Assembly (NCBI RefSeq): GCF_052324685.1
Contig: NC_135223.1
Location: forward strand, 11,445,766-11,509,765
DNA from: Brachyhypopomus gauderio
Taxonomy: Eukaryota > Chordata > Actinopteri > Gymnotiformes > Hypopomidae
Length of the DNA stretch: 64,000 nt
Direction: 5' to 3'
The stretch's first letter is position 1; the number at the start of each line of letters is the position of its first letter. A program made the translations under genes and the position numbers. The notes under the pieces are model-generated. The model made no database searches and was not told where the DNA came from. It worked only from the letters and a program-made list of their open reading frames with translations. Below, piece after piece: positions 1-12,343 of this stretch.

Positions 1-1502
1 CTGAGCCCAGACGGACGACCACCTGTGTGTTTAGACTTGTGTTTGTTCAGCTTCTTGTGGTGTTTTGGTAGAGCGATTCTGTGCTACTGAGCTGCAGTAT
101 AAAGAGAAGAAGCCCAATAACGGACCTTCTGATCTTGTGTTCACCCTCAACCTCAGGGAGCCGTTGTGGTCCATGGGCTTCAGGAGGAACGCTGCGTTTG
201 TTTGGTCAACCCAATGATGTACCTGGAGCTCTGTAATGATGAAAATGATGATGACGAAAATGATGATGATGATGGTGATGATGATGGTGGCGCCGATGAT
301 GGTTCTTGTTGCTTCTTTTCTTGTCCTGTTTCTCCTTGCAGCCAGTTTTTAAGATCTGGTGAAAAGTTCTAATGGTGTCTCTAATGGGGTAATAGATGTC
401 TCTAATGGGGTTCTCCATGGTTTCATCTTCCTGACTCCACCACTGTAATAGTGGGTGTGGGTCTGCCGGCCTCTCTCACATGTACACTTGGCCCAGAATG
501 CTGCAGCTCGCCTTTGCGCAGGGCCCTGCGGGTGAGAACACACTAACTGACCTCCACCCGCTTTAGGATGGAGTCAACGACCTTTATGTTCACCTACACA
601 TAATTGGGCTGTTTTCTCTCTGGCCTGTTACCATCTCACATTCCATCACATTCTGTCACTCAGATCTGCTCACCATCGCCTGGTTGTTCCAGAATCAGTG
701 CTGAAGCAAAGAAGAGATTGTATACAGTATATGTAGTTGTAAGCACCCACACTCTGGAACGAACTCTTAGCTTGTTAGACTGGACCCTCTCTCGCATTTT
801 TTTAGAGCTGGGTTGAAAACTCACTCACTCCTGTTTAGCAAGCAATGAATTCTCCATGAGGTGGTGCTACTGGGAAAAAATAGAAAAACAGAGGTGATTT
901 GCTACACTCGTGCTACGCATTAACAACACGGTGTCGTAGTTCAGTCTGGCCTTAAAACTCATTTTCATGGCTTATCTCTTATTTTGGTATGAGTTATTTA
1001 TTTTCTTTTTGTGCTTTTTTGTCATATTATGTAATATTCTTTTTTGTCTTTGATGCTTTGGTCATTAAACAGGTCTTGTCATTGTTCCATTGATGGTCTT
1101 TGCTAATTCGACTAGCACTTAGTTTTATAAATGTGATTTATAAATATATAAATGAAATGAAACGATAGGAGCTCATCGCTCCTGCCACCACACCAGGGCG
1201 TTGGAGCCGTGCAGGAAGTGAAGTGTGCGAGCTCTGCTAGGAGTCGTCTGTCCTTTAGAACAGCGATAAGGTTCGTCTGGAGTGGTTGAATAGCAATGCA
1301 TGATTGTTTTGATTGCATTATTAATTGAATGTGACCAACATCTTGCAGTTTAATCTCCAATCTATTTGGGCATTCAGCATTCAATTAGTGGAGTAGAAAT
1401 CTCTTATTTTTTCAGTACAAGAATATCAGTGTGTCTGTCTGACAGAAAGACAACAACTCCATGTACAAATTTACTGTAAATGTTGTTTGTAGTTGACAGA
1501 CT

Positions 1503-1960
1503 GTAGTAAGTGTAGTTAGTGTAGTAAGTATAGTAAGTGTAGTATGTGTAGTAAGTATAGTAAGTGTAGTAAGGGTAATAAGTGTAGTAAGTGTAGTATG
1601 TGTAGTAAGTGTAATATGTGTAGTAAGTATAGTAAGTGTAGTATGTGTAGTAAGTGTAGTATGTGTAGTAAGTAATAAGTGTAGTAAGGGTAATAAGTGT
1701 AATAAGTGTAGTAAGTGTAGTAAGTGTAGTATGTGTAGTAAGTATAGTAAGTGTAATAAGTGTAGTAAGTGTAGTAAGTGTAGTATGTGTAGTAAGTATA
1801 GTAAGTGTAGTATGTGTAGTAAGTGTAGTATGTGTAGTAAGTATAGTAAGTGTAGTATGTGTAGTAAGTGTAATAAGTGTAGTAAGTGTAGTATGTGTAG
1901 TAAGTATAGTATGTGTAGTATGTGTAGTAAGTGTAATAAGTGTAGTAAGTGTAGTAAGTG
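1503..1960 (+). repeat. 9-bp tandem array of GTAGTAAGT-like units
   Basis: About 458 bp built from variants of the nonamer GTAGTAAGT (GTATAGTAA, GTAATAAGT and GTATGTGTA forms are mixed in). Because the unit length is a multiple of three, long frames stay open on both strands, reading as Tyr/Thr repeats on the minus strand and Cys/Ser/Lys repeats on the plus strand. These are not credible proteins. By eye there are about 28 copies of GTAAGT on the plus strand. Confidence 0.9.
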
Positions 1961-2124
1961 CTACTTAAGATCCAGACCTCTGCCACAGCAGACAGTGCAG
2001 GCGGGGTGTACATAGGGGTGTAACCTATTTTAATGGCGCTGCCATATTGCATTCTGAATTATTAACAGCCAGTAACTGAGTTGCATTATGCTTATGTTAG
2101 TAAAGCATGTACGCAGTTTGACTG

Positions 2125-2505
2125 TTGGTTATGTATGTGAGTGCGTGTGCGCGCATATGTTTGTGTGTGTGTTTGTGTGTTGTGTATATCTGTGTGTGCG
2201 TGAGTATGTGTTTGTGTGTTGTTTATATCTGTGTGTGGGTGTGTGTGTGTGCTGTGTATGTCTGTATGTGAGTGTGTGCGTGTTTCTGTGTGTGCTTATG
2301 TGTTGCGTATGTCTGTTTATGGGTGAGTGTGTGTTGATATGTTGTGTATGTCTGTATGCGAGTGTGTGCATGTTTGTGTGAGTTTGTGTGTGTTGTGTGT
2401 CGTGTGTGTGTGTGTGCGAGTGTGTGCATGTTTGTGTGAGTTTGTGTGTGTTGTGTGTCGTGTGTGTGTGTGTGTGCGAGTGTGTGCATATGTGGGTGTG
2501 GCTTT
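2125..2505. repeat. Imperfect (GT)n-rich block with internal duplication
   Basis: About 380 bp of degenerate TG/GT dinucleotides with interspersed C and A. The distal part (roughly 2365-2485) contains a near-exact tandem duplication of about 60 bp, ending each time in a TTGTGTGTCGTGTGTG-type string. It is low-complexity DNA and the open frames through it are artefacts. Confidence 0.85.
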
Positions 2506-2633
2506 TTAGCACTCAGAGACTTCTGATCCTCCCTTTCATGCTCAGAATAAAATAGTTCACATTGTGTTAACTGTGTCCTTGTGTGTGCTTCATTGTAATG
2601 CTCTCAAGTGCAAATGAGAGAGATGTGCTGCAA

Positions 2634-2750
<117 letters not shown>

Positions 2751-2911
2751 ATGCTGATCAAGCTCATAGGTCCCAGAGTGTTGCCATGGTAACAGCAGAG
2801 ACCTGCCTTTGCCCCCCCCCCCCTTCCCCAAAGCTCCATTCAGACTTCTTTTCAAACTTTAAGACTGAAAACACTTTCATACACTTTCAAACAGGTGAAA
2901 TAAGCGTTAAG

Positions 2912-3214
2912 TCTCTCCCTCTCTTCATCTCTCTCCCTATCTCCCCCCTCTCTCTTCCTCTATCTCCCTCTCTCTTCCCCCCTCTCTCTCCCTCTCTCTC
3001 TCTCTGTCTCTCTCTCTTCCTCTCCCTCTCCCTCTCTCTCTGTCTCTCTCTCCCTCTCTCTCTTCCTCTCTGTCCCTCACTCTCTTCCTCTCTCTTTCTC
3101 TCTCTTTCTTCCTCTCTCTTCCTCTTTCTCTTTCTCTCTCTTCCGCTCTCTCTTCCTCTCTTCCTCTCTCTCTCTCATCCTCTCTCTCTTCCTCTCTCTC
3201 TCTCTCCCTCCCTC

Positions 3215-3253
<39 letters not shown>
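2912..3253. repeat. Pyrimidine-rich (CTCTYC)n block
   Basis: About 340 bp of nearly pure C/T on the plus strand, built from CTCT, CCCT and TTCC units and ending in a clean (CT)n run at about 3220-3248. The long homopurine-homopyrimidine character makes it a candidate for triplex (H-DNA) formation; that is inference from base composition. Confidence 0.9.
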
Positions 3254-3255
<2 letters not shown>

Positions 3256-3924
3256 AGGTTCAGACTGTGAGCCATGACCCTTTGAGAGAATAGAGGACGG
3301 AAGAAGGAGGCACCAGCCGTTCCCTCGTTCTTCAGCCGAGCCCCACAGAGAGAAGAAGAGTGTGTGAGTGCGGTGTGTGAGTGCGGTGTGTGAGTGCAGG
3401 GAGGAGGCGAGGACTGCGCGACGATAGTCCATGGATGCTGCCCGGATCAAGGGGACAGCACATTCTCATCTGACCAGGAAAAGAAAGATTTCAAAATTGA
3501 GTCGAAGGACAGAAACTCGCCATCAGGTGAATCATTATGTCTTCAAAATGTATCGACATTCTATGTTTCGCTTCCTGTCAGCTCCCTACGTGGGAAGACA
3601 AGGGCGTAACGTTTGCTGCCTGCGAGACGGCAGGAGCGCTTCAGCGCTATCACACAGGGTCATGCGTCAGCTGAACACACTGGGAGGGGAACACACACTG
3701 CCCAGTTCAACCCGATACACGTGAAACCACAGTTGGCTAGCAGTGGTCTAACTGGCAGAGACACAGGAGCCTAGAGTGTTGTGTGAGAATCACAGCCAAA
3801 AGTCTGTAGCATCGTGGGGTTTTAAAGTCCATTTTTTAGTTTGTCTTCCACGTATCAGTCACATGACTGTGGTCATTCCTCCACCGATCTCATCATGCTC
3901 TAACTGCCCCGTCCCACTGCAGGC

Positions 3925-4800
3925 ATGGTGTGTGAGAAGGGGATCCAGATCCTTCTCACCATCGTGGGGGCATTCGCCTCCTTTGGCCTGATGACGGTGG
4001 CGATCGGCACGGACTATTGGCTCTACTCGCGGGCCGTCATCTGCAACAGCACCGCGAACGTCACCCAGGACGACCCCCACAACAAGGACAAGAAGGACCC
4101 CGGAGCCCTCACCCACTCTGGCCTCTGGAGGATATGCTGCCTGGAGGGTCAGCAGCATTCTGGGATATGTAGTTCAAGTGTAGGACTACTCAGTGGTTAT
4201 GCTGAATTAGATGGAAACTTGTGGCAGGAAACTTATGCTATTTCCAAAGATACAGAGGACATTTTAACTTAAGTAGTTTAATGTTTGCTCGACAAATATG
4301 TGAAAAACCTGTAGAAATGTTGACTTAATATTACACTTATTGTGCATGAAACTTATTTTTACTCCTTCCTATAATGGGAAGAATCCGTACAATTCCCGCT
4401 CAGTCCATCGTGTGAACTATGAGATGGAAAACTGTATGAAAGCCAAATGCTGTTCTTCTTCATTTAGCCCATTTATATGGAGGCCTAGTCTCATGAGGGA
4501 GACCCCCCCAGTCCAGTCAGGGGTGGTGCGTTAGCATTTTAGCACCTCATTTTCCCGCTCATCTCACCCCCGCTCACGCCCGTCAGTTTGTGCCCAGTCG
4601 TTGGGTCCTGCTAATTTAGCTTTATGGCTAAGCTCTGTGATAACAGCACATTCAATTAAAGATAAGCTCGGCCTCTAAATCAGCCCTTCAAAGCTACACC
4701 CGCACCGCAGCCCCTCCCCCCACTCCAGCACCATCAGACCTCTTTTCATTTCTATGCTCTTGTCTCTCCTCTGTCTCTCCCCATCTGGAGCATGTGTGTT

Positions 4801-4847
<47 letters not shown>

Positions 4848-7800
4848 CCTTTGTCTTTTCCTCCTTCTTCCCTCAGCGACTGTCGTGTCGCACAGTTGGC
4901 ACAGTTTAGAGGTCAAGTAATCCTCACAGTCCCCCAGGGTTCCCAGCCAAGATGGACGCTAAGTAGCTCTATAGCTTAAGAGTAAGTGAAGTGGAAAAGG
5001 GAGCCTTTGCGGCTCCATGGATGCCAAGGCTTCCACTCAGACACCCCCCCTCCCCCCTCGCCCATCTAAAGACAGACAAGGTGCCGGTGATCCGTGATTT
5101 TTTGACATTCCATAACGTCACTGTCTGCTTGTCTCACCAATGGTTACCCTTAACAATATTAGGATGAATGCATGTTTAACGGGCTGTTTTCATACAGCTC
5201 CCACATGAGACAATGTAAGGTCAGGATCACAAGGTCAGGATCACAAGGTCAAGATCTCCTTTCGAAGTGCTGACCTCTTGTGCCTCCCATCTGTCTTACA
5301 GACTAATCTCCACCAGAAGTTAAAAAGAGAGAAAGCGAGAATGTGAAACGAAAGTGAACCTCTCCCTCTCATCTGCCCGCCCCTTGTTCCATCTGTCTTC
5401 ACACCAAACTCTCCCTCCATCCATCACCACCAGTCATGCCACCATCATGGTGCACCCTGATGTCATCATAATGCATCATGCGGTCTGTGAGCAGTAGGCC
5501 CCAAGCAATGGAGAGGGTAGCTATCCAACTGCCTGCATGGCTCCGGGACTTTCTGTACAATTTGTATTTGAGTTTATATACATTTATTGTCAAGTTTTAC
5601 ATGTATTCTTTACATCTTATGTTTATGCAGTGCAGAATATCAGCATGATTCCTGCATTATTGCTGCATTCTTTGTTTACGCCAGCTCAGGACAGGTTATG
5701 TGACCCCAAACTCCTATATATATTATCCCGCTTGGTTCAGTTGATATTGCTTTCATACACACCATCATAATTCCAGTTGTACCTGTACGTGTACGTGTGT
5801 GTGTGTGCATGTGCGTGCGTGTGTGGCCGTGAACGTCCTCTTCCACGTGGATGCTCGGTGATGCAGGTTCCCGTGACCTCTTGCCCCGGTCTGTGTGACC
5901 CTGTCTGTTTCCACCTCCTCCCCCTGATCTCCTCTGCTCCTCCCTGCAGGGCTGAAACGAGGTGTGTGCTCCCAGATCAACCACTTCCCCGAGGACGCCG
6001 ACTTCGACCACGATGGAGCGGAGTACGTTTTACGTAAGAGACCCTCCTCCACTCGCTGTCTCTCACAACTGGGGGCTGGGGGGAGCTGAGGTCCCAGGGG
6101 GGGTATTGGGGAGGGGTGGTGTCATCTGGGGGTTGGGTAGGGGGCAGTGCTGGGGGGTATTGGGGAGGGGTGGTGTCATCTGGGGGTTGGGTAGGGGGCA
6201 GTGCTGGGGGTATTGGGGAGGGGTGGTGTCATCTGGGGGTTGGGTAGGGGGCAGTGCTGGGGGGTATTGGGGAGGGGTGGTGTCATCTGGGGGTTGGGTA
6301 GGGGGCAGTGCTGGGGGGTATTGGGGAGGGGTGGTGGAAAAGGGCTTCTGCATTTTGTCCTCATTTCTCTGCATTGCTCTGCATCCCCTTTAAAGAGCTG
6401 GAGTCAGATTTTTGTTCAGCATGAGAGGCTTAGAGTCTGGATGAATGCTACTGCCTGAAAAGCTTCAGGGATGCTCAGTGCCAGTGTCAGTTGCAGCTGT
6501 GGTCTGTTTTCGCATCTGCGTGCACACTCACACACACACTCACACACACACGCACACACACGCACACACACACACACTCACACACACACACACACACACG
6601 CACGTGCACACATATACAAGTAGACACACAGACAAACACACATTCTGGTTGGCATTTGGTTGGTATTTCAATGGCATTTCCCTTCACTGTCCCAGCTAAG
6701 CCTGTCCCAGATGGGCACTTGGGCTCTTAGGAAAAGGAGCTTCTTTCCTGGGGGTTTTGGGCTTTTTCATTCATGCACGCAGCCACACATACCACACACT
6801 GCAGACACTGCAGATGATTTAATTATGCAAATGGGGCAGATTAATTAATGTTTTGCATATTCAGTGATTTGATAAGATAAGGATCCACGTTTGCTGTGAC
6901 GTGGACAGACCCTTATGCCCCACCTCCCACCTCCTCCTCCCTCCCACTACATTAAACCCCTCCCATCTCTATTTCTGCCTCCCCTCCCCCCCCCTCCCTA
7001 TAGGAGTGGTACGGGCCTCCAACATCTTCCCCATCCTCAGTGCCGTCCTCCTGCTGATGGGCGGAGTTTGCATCGCTGCCAGTCGCTTCTACAAGAGCAA
7101 GAGGGACATCATTCTGGGAGCAGGGATCCTGTTTGTGGCAGCAGGTGCGCTCACATCCTCCTCTTCCTCATCCTGCTCCTCCTCCTCCTCACTGGCTGCA
7201 CCTGATATGTAATAGGCATGTGCAGACAGCCCAGTATTTGTAACTGTATCTGTACTGGGTGAGGGAGCAAAAGTATGTGTATGTGTAGTGACATAAAAGT
7301 GCATTCATGTGGTAAAATTGAATGGGAAATGGGGACATCACATGGTCCAAAACTCACCTTCATTCTCCCTGTGAGCCAAAAGCAGCGTAATAGGTTATGC
7401 AAATAACTCCCAAATATCTCAGTCATGTGACATCAGCTACCCGTTCATTTGGGTATTCACAGCTTCCTATTGGCCGGTTGAAGTTGGTTCTGCAGTACAC
7501 TTCATGCTTGGCAGATAAGCTAAATGAAGATGTGATCATACATTTGTTAAGAACTGATTATGTCCCTCCTTTTTGATGCATCCTGAAAAATGAGATTTAA
7601 ATCTAATTCAAATATTTATTTAGTAAAATATTATTTCAATTAATTGTTAATAATTTATATTCCAATTTAGACATGTCATTTCGATTTGTAAATAGTTTAG
7701 GCTACATTTCTACTGTAAGGAAAACCTAAATTTAGTTTGGTTTTTGGTGATTTTATACATCAGAACTAACTAAGAACATGATACATTCTGCTATAGTTCA

Positions 7801-10800
7801 CATATTAATCAGATGACAAAAGACCACCTCAGGTTTGAGCTTTTAAATCACCACAGGCCAGACATACAATCATTTTTCAATAGAGAACAGGTCTATTTGT
7901 GTGAGGAGAATTTCATTTTAGTCTCGCCCATGGTGATATCGTACATCACAACTGGCAACATGGCATGTTGTGCACGAGGTAAATGAATACAAAACGTACA
8001 CACAGGGGCACAGTGAAAGTCTAATTCCCCGTAACGACGGAAGAATACACTGAAAGAAAAACCCAGTTTTAGACTGGCCCAAAATCATTTTAGACCTCAA
8101 AACTAACTGGCAACACGGCCAGTGGAGTGCACTGGTGCACACAGGGAAATGGAATCAAAGGGAGATACTTGGAAGCACACTGGCGACCTTATTCATGTCT
8201 GGCCAGACAAATAGTCAAATCTATCATACAAAAATGGTCCCTGCCTGTAAGTAAAAACCTAGTTTTAGGCTGGGCCAAGATAATTTTACACCTCAATTTG
8301 GAAACCTGGCATTTTGAGCAATAGGGTATAATGGCAAATTAATAAGAAGCTGAAATTTCATATCAATTTTGAGGGCTTTAATGACCTTGGGCCAGACAAT
8401 AAAACAAATGATCCACAGGACAGAAGTCCCTTCCTGGGTGAATAACCTGGTCTTAGTCTGGTCCAAGATCTCTCCAGACCACAAAGCTAACTGGCAACAT
8501 GCGACAATGAGCAATGGTGCACATGAATCAAAGAGAGACATTTAAATGTAAACTTACTCTTGTCAGATCAGACAAACCTGTTTGCAGTGTGTCTCAAGAT
8601 GATTTAAATGTAATTTATATAAAAGCCACTGTCATCTTTGTTTTTAAATGTTTCACATTTTGTTTTAAAACATTTTATTGTCATTATAATGTGTGTTTTG
8701 GAGTTATATGTATTCTTTTAGAATATATTATACAGAATTCAGTAAAATCACACAGTAATCCAGCTCAATAAAACAGCAAACCACCATCTCGACCCTGCAC
8801 AGCACAAGGTCAGAGGTCGATACATTTAAAATTTTGCTGCTACTTGTCACATCTGTTTCATCACTCAAGGCGGCAAAAGTGAATGACCGAGGTGTTAATA
8901 CTGCTTTAGTCAATGATCAGTATGTTTTTAATTCCACTGAGGTTGCCATTAAAAACACAAATCAGGTTTTCAGAAACATGTAAAAAAAACAAAACATAAA
9001 ATGGAATCAGTCATCCGATTTAAATGTGCGTCATCACGATTCTGGAGCTGTTAACAGAATGGAAGCAATATCCTTCACCATCTGCATTTGTAAAAGCGAT
9101 GCTGGTGGACTATCTAAGCCAAACACTATTACAGATGTACGCATTTTAAATACTTCACCCCTCCATAAAAATTTGCTTCGAAAAGTGCTGTGGTATTCGA
9201 CACACCCCAAATTTACACCCCCTTTAAGAAATCAAGAAAAATTATTTTACCTATGTGCATCATTGTTCAATGTACCATTTTGCCTGTAAATTTCCAGGTA
9301 TATATTTGGGGCAACCTGAAATTCACTGTGCTTAGGGACAAAAACTGCAGATAAAACTTAGGGATAATTTATATGGCAAAGATCACAAAGGCTTCAAAAA
9401 TGTCTGGAATCTGGAATTTCAGGTTCTTACTCATTTGGTTTCCAGATAGTTTTAATAATATAAAACCAAGTTTTTCTTACATGAAGGGACAAGTTCTATA
9501 TGATGGATTTCTTAATTATCTGGCACAGTTATCTGGTCCAACATAAATAAGGCCATCGGTATTCAAATTTCCCATTTTTAATTCATTTACCTGAGAGCAC
9601 CAGTGCTCAATGGGTGATGTTACCAGTAACATTTGAGTTATAAAATGATTGGGCCAGCCTGACACCAGTTTTTTTAAGAGTATTAGTGTACATTCATTAC
9701 TTTTATTGAAACATTATGAGCAAATTATGCACATGTCTGATCTGAGGTTATTTAAAATTCAAACCTGACCCTGGTAATTTTTCCTCTGATTAATGTGTGT
9801 ACTGAATGTGTCATGTTCTCAATTAAATTTGACATTTAAAATAATCAGGAACCAGACTAAATATAGGGGAGTAGACTGTTCTCCCTTACAGTAGAAAAGT
9901 ACCCTAAAAGAATTTGCATATTGAAATAACCCTGTCCTGATTTGCAAACTGAGGTGGAAAGCTGTGAAACCTAATTGGCTGATAAAAGTGGAAGGCTGTG
10001 GAATCCGATTGGCTGACTGAGGTGGAAGACCATGGAAAAATGCAACTGGCACAGTTTGCATTGTGAAATGCATTGTGACACAGATTGAGTGCAGTGGAGG
10101 GATGAAAATGTTATTGCAAACAGGAGAGGTGCTGTTTCCTCTTTAACATTTAAATCTTTTTTATTGTGGTGGTGAATTTGAAAAGTACCAAACGCTTGTC
10201 GCTGAATGCAACTGCATATTAACCCCATAACAGTTGTTGCATCACATGAAACTAATGCTAATTTACATCGGTAAATATTATAATAAATTTATAAATAATA
10301 AATCTACTCATAAAGCATCCAAACATTTTACAAATGTAAATTGTTGAATGTGAATTGTTGAATTTCAAGCTAAATGTATGATTATATTGCCATTGCGTGT
10401 ATTTTTATTTTAATTTTGGTACTGAATTCCATAAAAGTTGGCAAATATCTTCCCCATCAAATCAATCTCCGCTTCACAAATTGCAGGTACAATAGGAAAG
10501 CAGGAGATAAGTAACATTACAATAAACTATTTCACAGTAATGAGGAACACCAATGTAATATGCTTTTTATTTTTCTTACTGATCAAAATATTGGTAAATA
10601 ATAATTTGCACAGTGCTGAAATGGTGCTGCATTTTCATTTGGCTCCAACACTAATTTGTGCTCAAATTCTGTCCCTGAATGTGTGCATAAATCACAGCGT
10701 TTCTGTTGTGATGTGCTGCTCTAATGTGGGCTACTGTCTCTCTCCCTCACATTTACTCTTTGTAAAATAAGCTTTTGTACTTGTTATCACTTGCGTGGAG

Positions 10801-11803
10801 CCTCAAGTCATTAAAGAGAGTGGCCGTAGCGTGGAATTAAACAGCTCACTTAAAGGTGTTTCGGTGGAATGCGTTAAATGAGCCTGTGACGTTAAGGGAG
10901 GGTCTAAGCCTCATGTGAGTGTAAAGTGTGTCTGTGAGAAGCCCAACCGAGCTTGTGTGTGTTCTCCGCCAACCCCCAGGCCTGAGCAACATCATTGGTG
11001 TGATCGTGTACATCTCCGCGGCGCTGGGTGACATCTCTCCGAAGAAAGATGAGGACAAGAAGTGGCAGTACTCGTACGGCTGGTCCTTCTACTTCGGTGG
11101 CCTGTCCTTCATCCTGGCGGAGATGGTGGGCGTGCTCGCCGTGAACATCTACATCGAGAAGAACAAGGAGCTACGATGCCGCTCGCGCACCGACATCTTC
11201 AAGAGCACCACGCATGCCATGTTGAGATTGCCTAGCTACCGTTTCCGTCGCCGGTCCCGCTCAAGCTCCCGCTCCACCGACCCCTCCCGCTCGCGGGACC
11301 CCTCCCCCGTAGGCGGGCCGCCAGGGAGCAAGGCCTTCGGACTGCCCCCATCCACCCTCCTGTCCCAGGGCCCCATGTCCGTGTCGACACTGCCCAACCC
11401 GCACTCACGCTCCCACTCAGCCCTGCCGGGCGGTGATATTTCCCTCTACGCCCTCTCGCGAGACCCCAAGTTGGGGGCTCTGGGCGGCCTGGGGGCCCCT
11501 CCGCTCTACGGCACGGTGGACCGTGCCACGCTCTACCAGCTCCACAACTGCTTCCCCAAAGAGGGCGGAGGGGGTGGGGGCGTGGTGATGAGCGGCACCC
11601 TACCCCCGCTCAAGGCCCACAACCCGGCGGGAAACTCGTCGGGCGGAGGGGCCTCACTCGGCAACTCGGTGGCTCCGCCTTCACAGCCTCCACCCTTCTC
11701 CTCCTCCACAGTGGAGAGGGAGCGGGGCATGAGCACGCTGGACCGGCTGGGCAAAGGTGAGAGCAACTCCAACACGCTGAACAGGAAGACCACGCCAGTG
11801 TAG
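3925..11803 (+). CDS. cacng8: Voltage-dependent calcium channel gamma-8 subunit / TARP gamma-8
   Basis: A four-pass claudin-like auxiliary subunit of AMPA receptors at the postsynaptic membrane. CDS exons are 3925-4147, 5950-6033, 7004-7144 and 10980-11803, all with GT-AG borders and phase-1 joins, giving 423 aa. Visible landmarks are membrane segment 1 (about residues 8-28), paired NxT/S sites in the first loop (NST, NVT), the claudin/gamma signature GLWRICC (about 66-72), membrane segments 2-4 (about 107-127, 136-161, 181-208), an Arg/Ser-rich juxtamembrane stretch ([10 protein letters not shown]) and the C-terminal PDZ ligand TTPV. The C-terminal [11 protein letters not shown] and the length (human is about 425 aa) favour gamma-8 over gamma-2, -3 or -4, and the neighbouring cacng6 agrees. 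The start has G at -3 and +4. A splice acceptor just upstream hints at a 5' UTR intron, so a longer N-terminus is not excluded. Candidate poly(A) signals are AATAAA at 11989 and 12754. Confidence 0.95.
4802..4845. repeat. (CT)n microsatellite in cacng8 intron 1
   Basis: About 44 bp of CT dinucleotides within intron 1 (4148-5949). The rest of that intron is ordinary unique sequence, apart from three direct copies of a 15-bp unit (AAGGTCAGGATCACA-like) at about 5217-5250. Confidence 0.9.
6070..6340 (+). repeat. 54-bp G-rich minisatellite beside cacng8 exon 2
   Basis: About 4.6 copies of a unit of 54 bp (one copy 53 bp), seen from recurrences of TATTGGGGAGG at 6104, 6158, 6211, 6265 and 6319. 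It starts a few tens of bases after the exon 2 donor at 6034 and is G-rich on the sense strand, with many GGGG runs, so the intron RNA could form G-quadruplexes. Confidence 0.92.
6527..6600. repeat. Imperfect (CA)n microsatellite in cacng8 intron 2
   Basis: About 75 bp of CA dinucleotides with CT and CG interruptions, lying in intron 2 of cacng8 (6034-7003). Confidence 0.9.
7900..8550. repeat. Degenerate tandem repeat of about 190-200 bp in cacng8 intron 3
   Basis: A diverged motif recurs at about 7915, 8066, 8260 and 8450: a GTTTTAGNCTGGNCCAA-type string followed by an ATTTTAGACCTCAA-like string, then AACTGGCAACA, then a GTGCACA or GAGCAAT string. Spacing is roughly 150-195 bp. Copies are eroded by substitutions and small indels, so this is an old satellite-like array. 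Weaker echoes (ATCTGGTCCAACA, CCAGTGCTCAATGG) appear at 9520-9620. The remainder of intron 3 (7145-10979) is AT-rich sequence in which I recognise nothing. Confidence 0.6.
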
Positions 11804-12296
11804 AGGCGGAGAGCACAGCAGCAGGGAGCATTCAGCCAGAGGAAGAAGGTTCTGGAAAGGACAACAGGAAGTAGAGGCAAGGAAGAGAAGGAAGAAGTGA
11901 TCCCTTCCTTCTTTCTTCTTAGTAGAACACGTGTTTTCACTTTACGATAAATACAACTCAAAGATTGAACTAGTGACGAACAACTCATAATAAAAACAAC
12001 AACAGCAACATTCTTCCGTTTTTCTTTTAATACTGATGTTTTATAGCGTTTCTATTTAACTTCATTAAATAATATTCATTGGATACTGTGAAGTTTGCCT
12101 TTTTTTTTTGCTTTAATGAAGGAGAGAGGTTGTTGTTGTTGTCTTTATGATAATACTGAATGACTGATCCTGATGTTGGAAACAATTCTAGTTTTAAACT
12201 TTTGATTTGGATTTTAAAAGACATCAACTGTGACTCCTATACACTGACAATGGCCACTGCAGAAGCATGAGAGTCTATAATTGGTGAAGGATGAGA

Positions 12297-12297
<1 letters not shown>

Positions 12298-12342
<45 letters not shown>
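12298..12342. repeat. (TTA)n microsatellite
   Basis: About 15 perfect TTA/ATT triplets downstream of the cacng8 stop. They lie between the two candidate poly(A) signals and may therefore fall in the longer form of the cacng8 3' UTR. Confidence 0.95.

Positions 12343-12343
<1 letters not shown>

Noticed and set aside
1516-2052. 178-codon Tyr/Thr repeat frame on the minus strand
   Set aside because: Generated by the 9-bp tandem repeat. There is no signal peptide, domain or conserved end.
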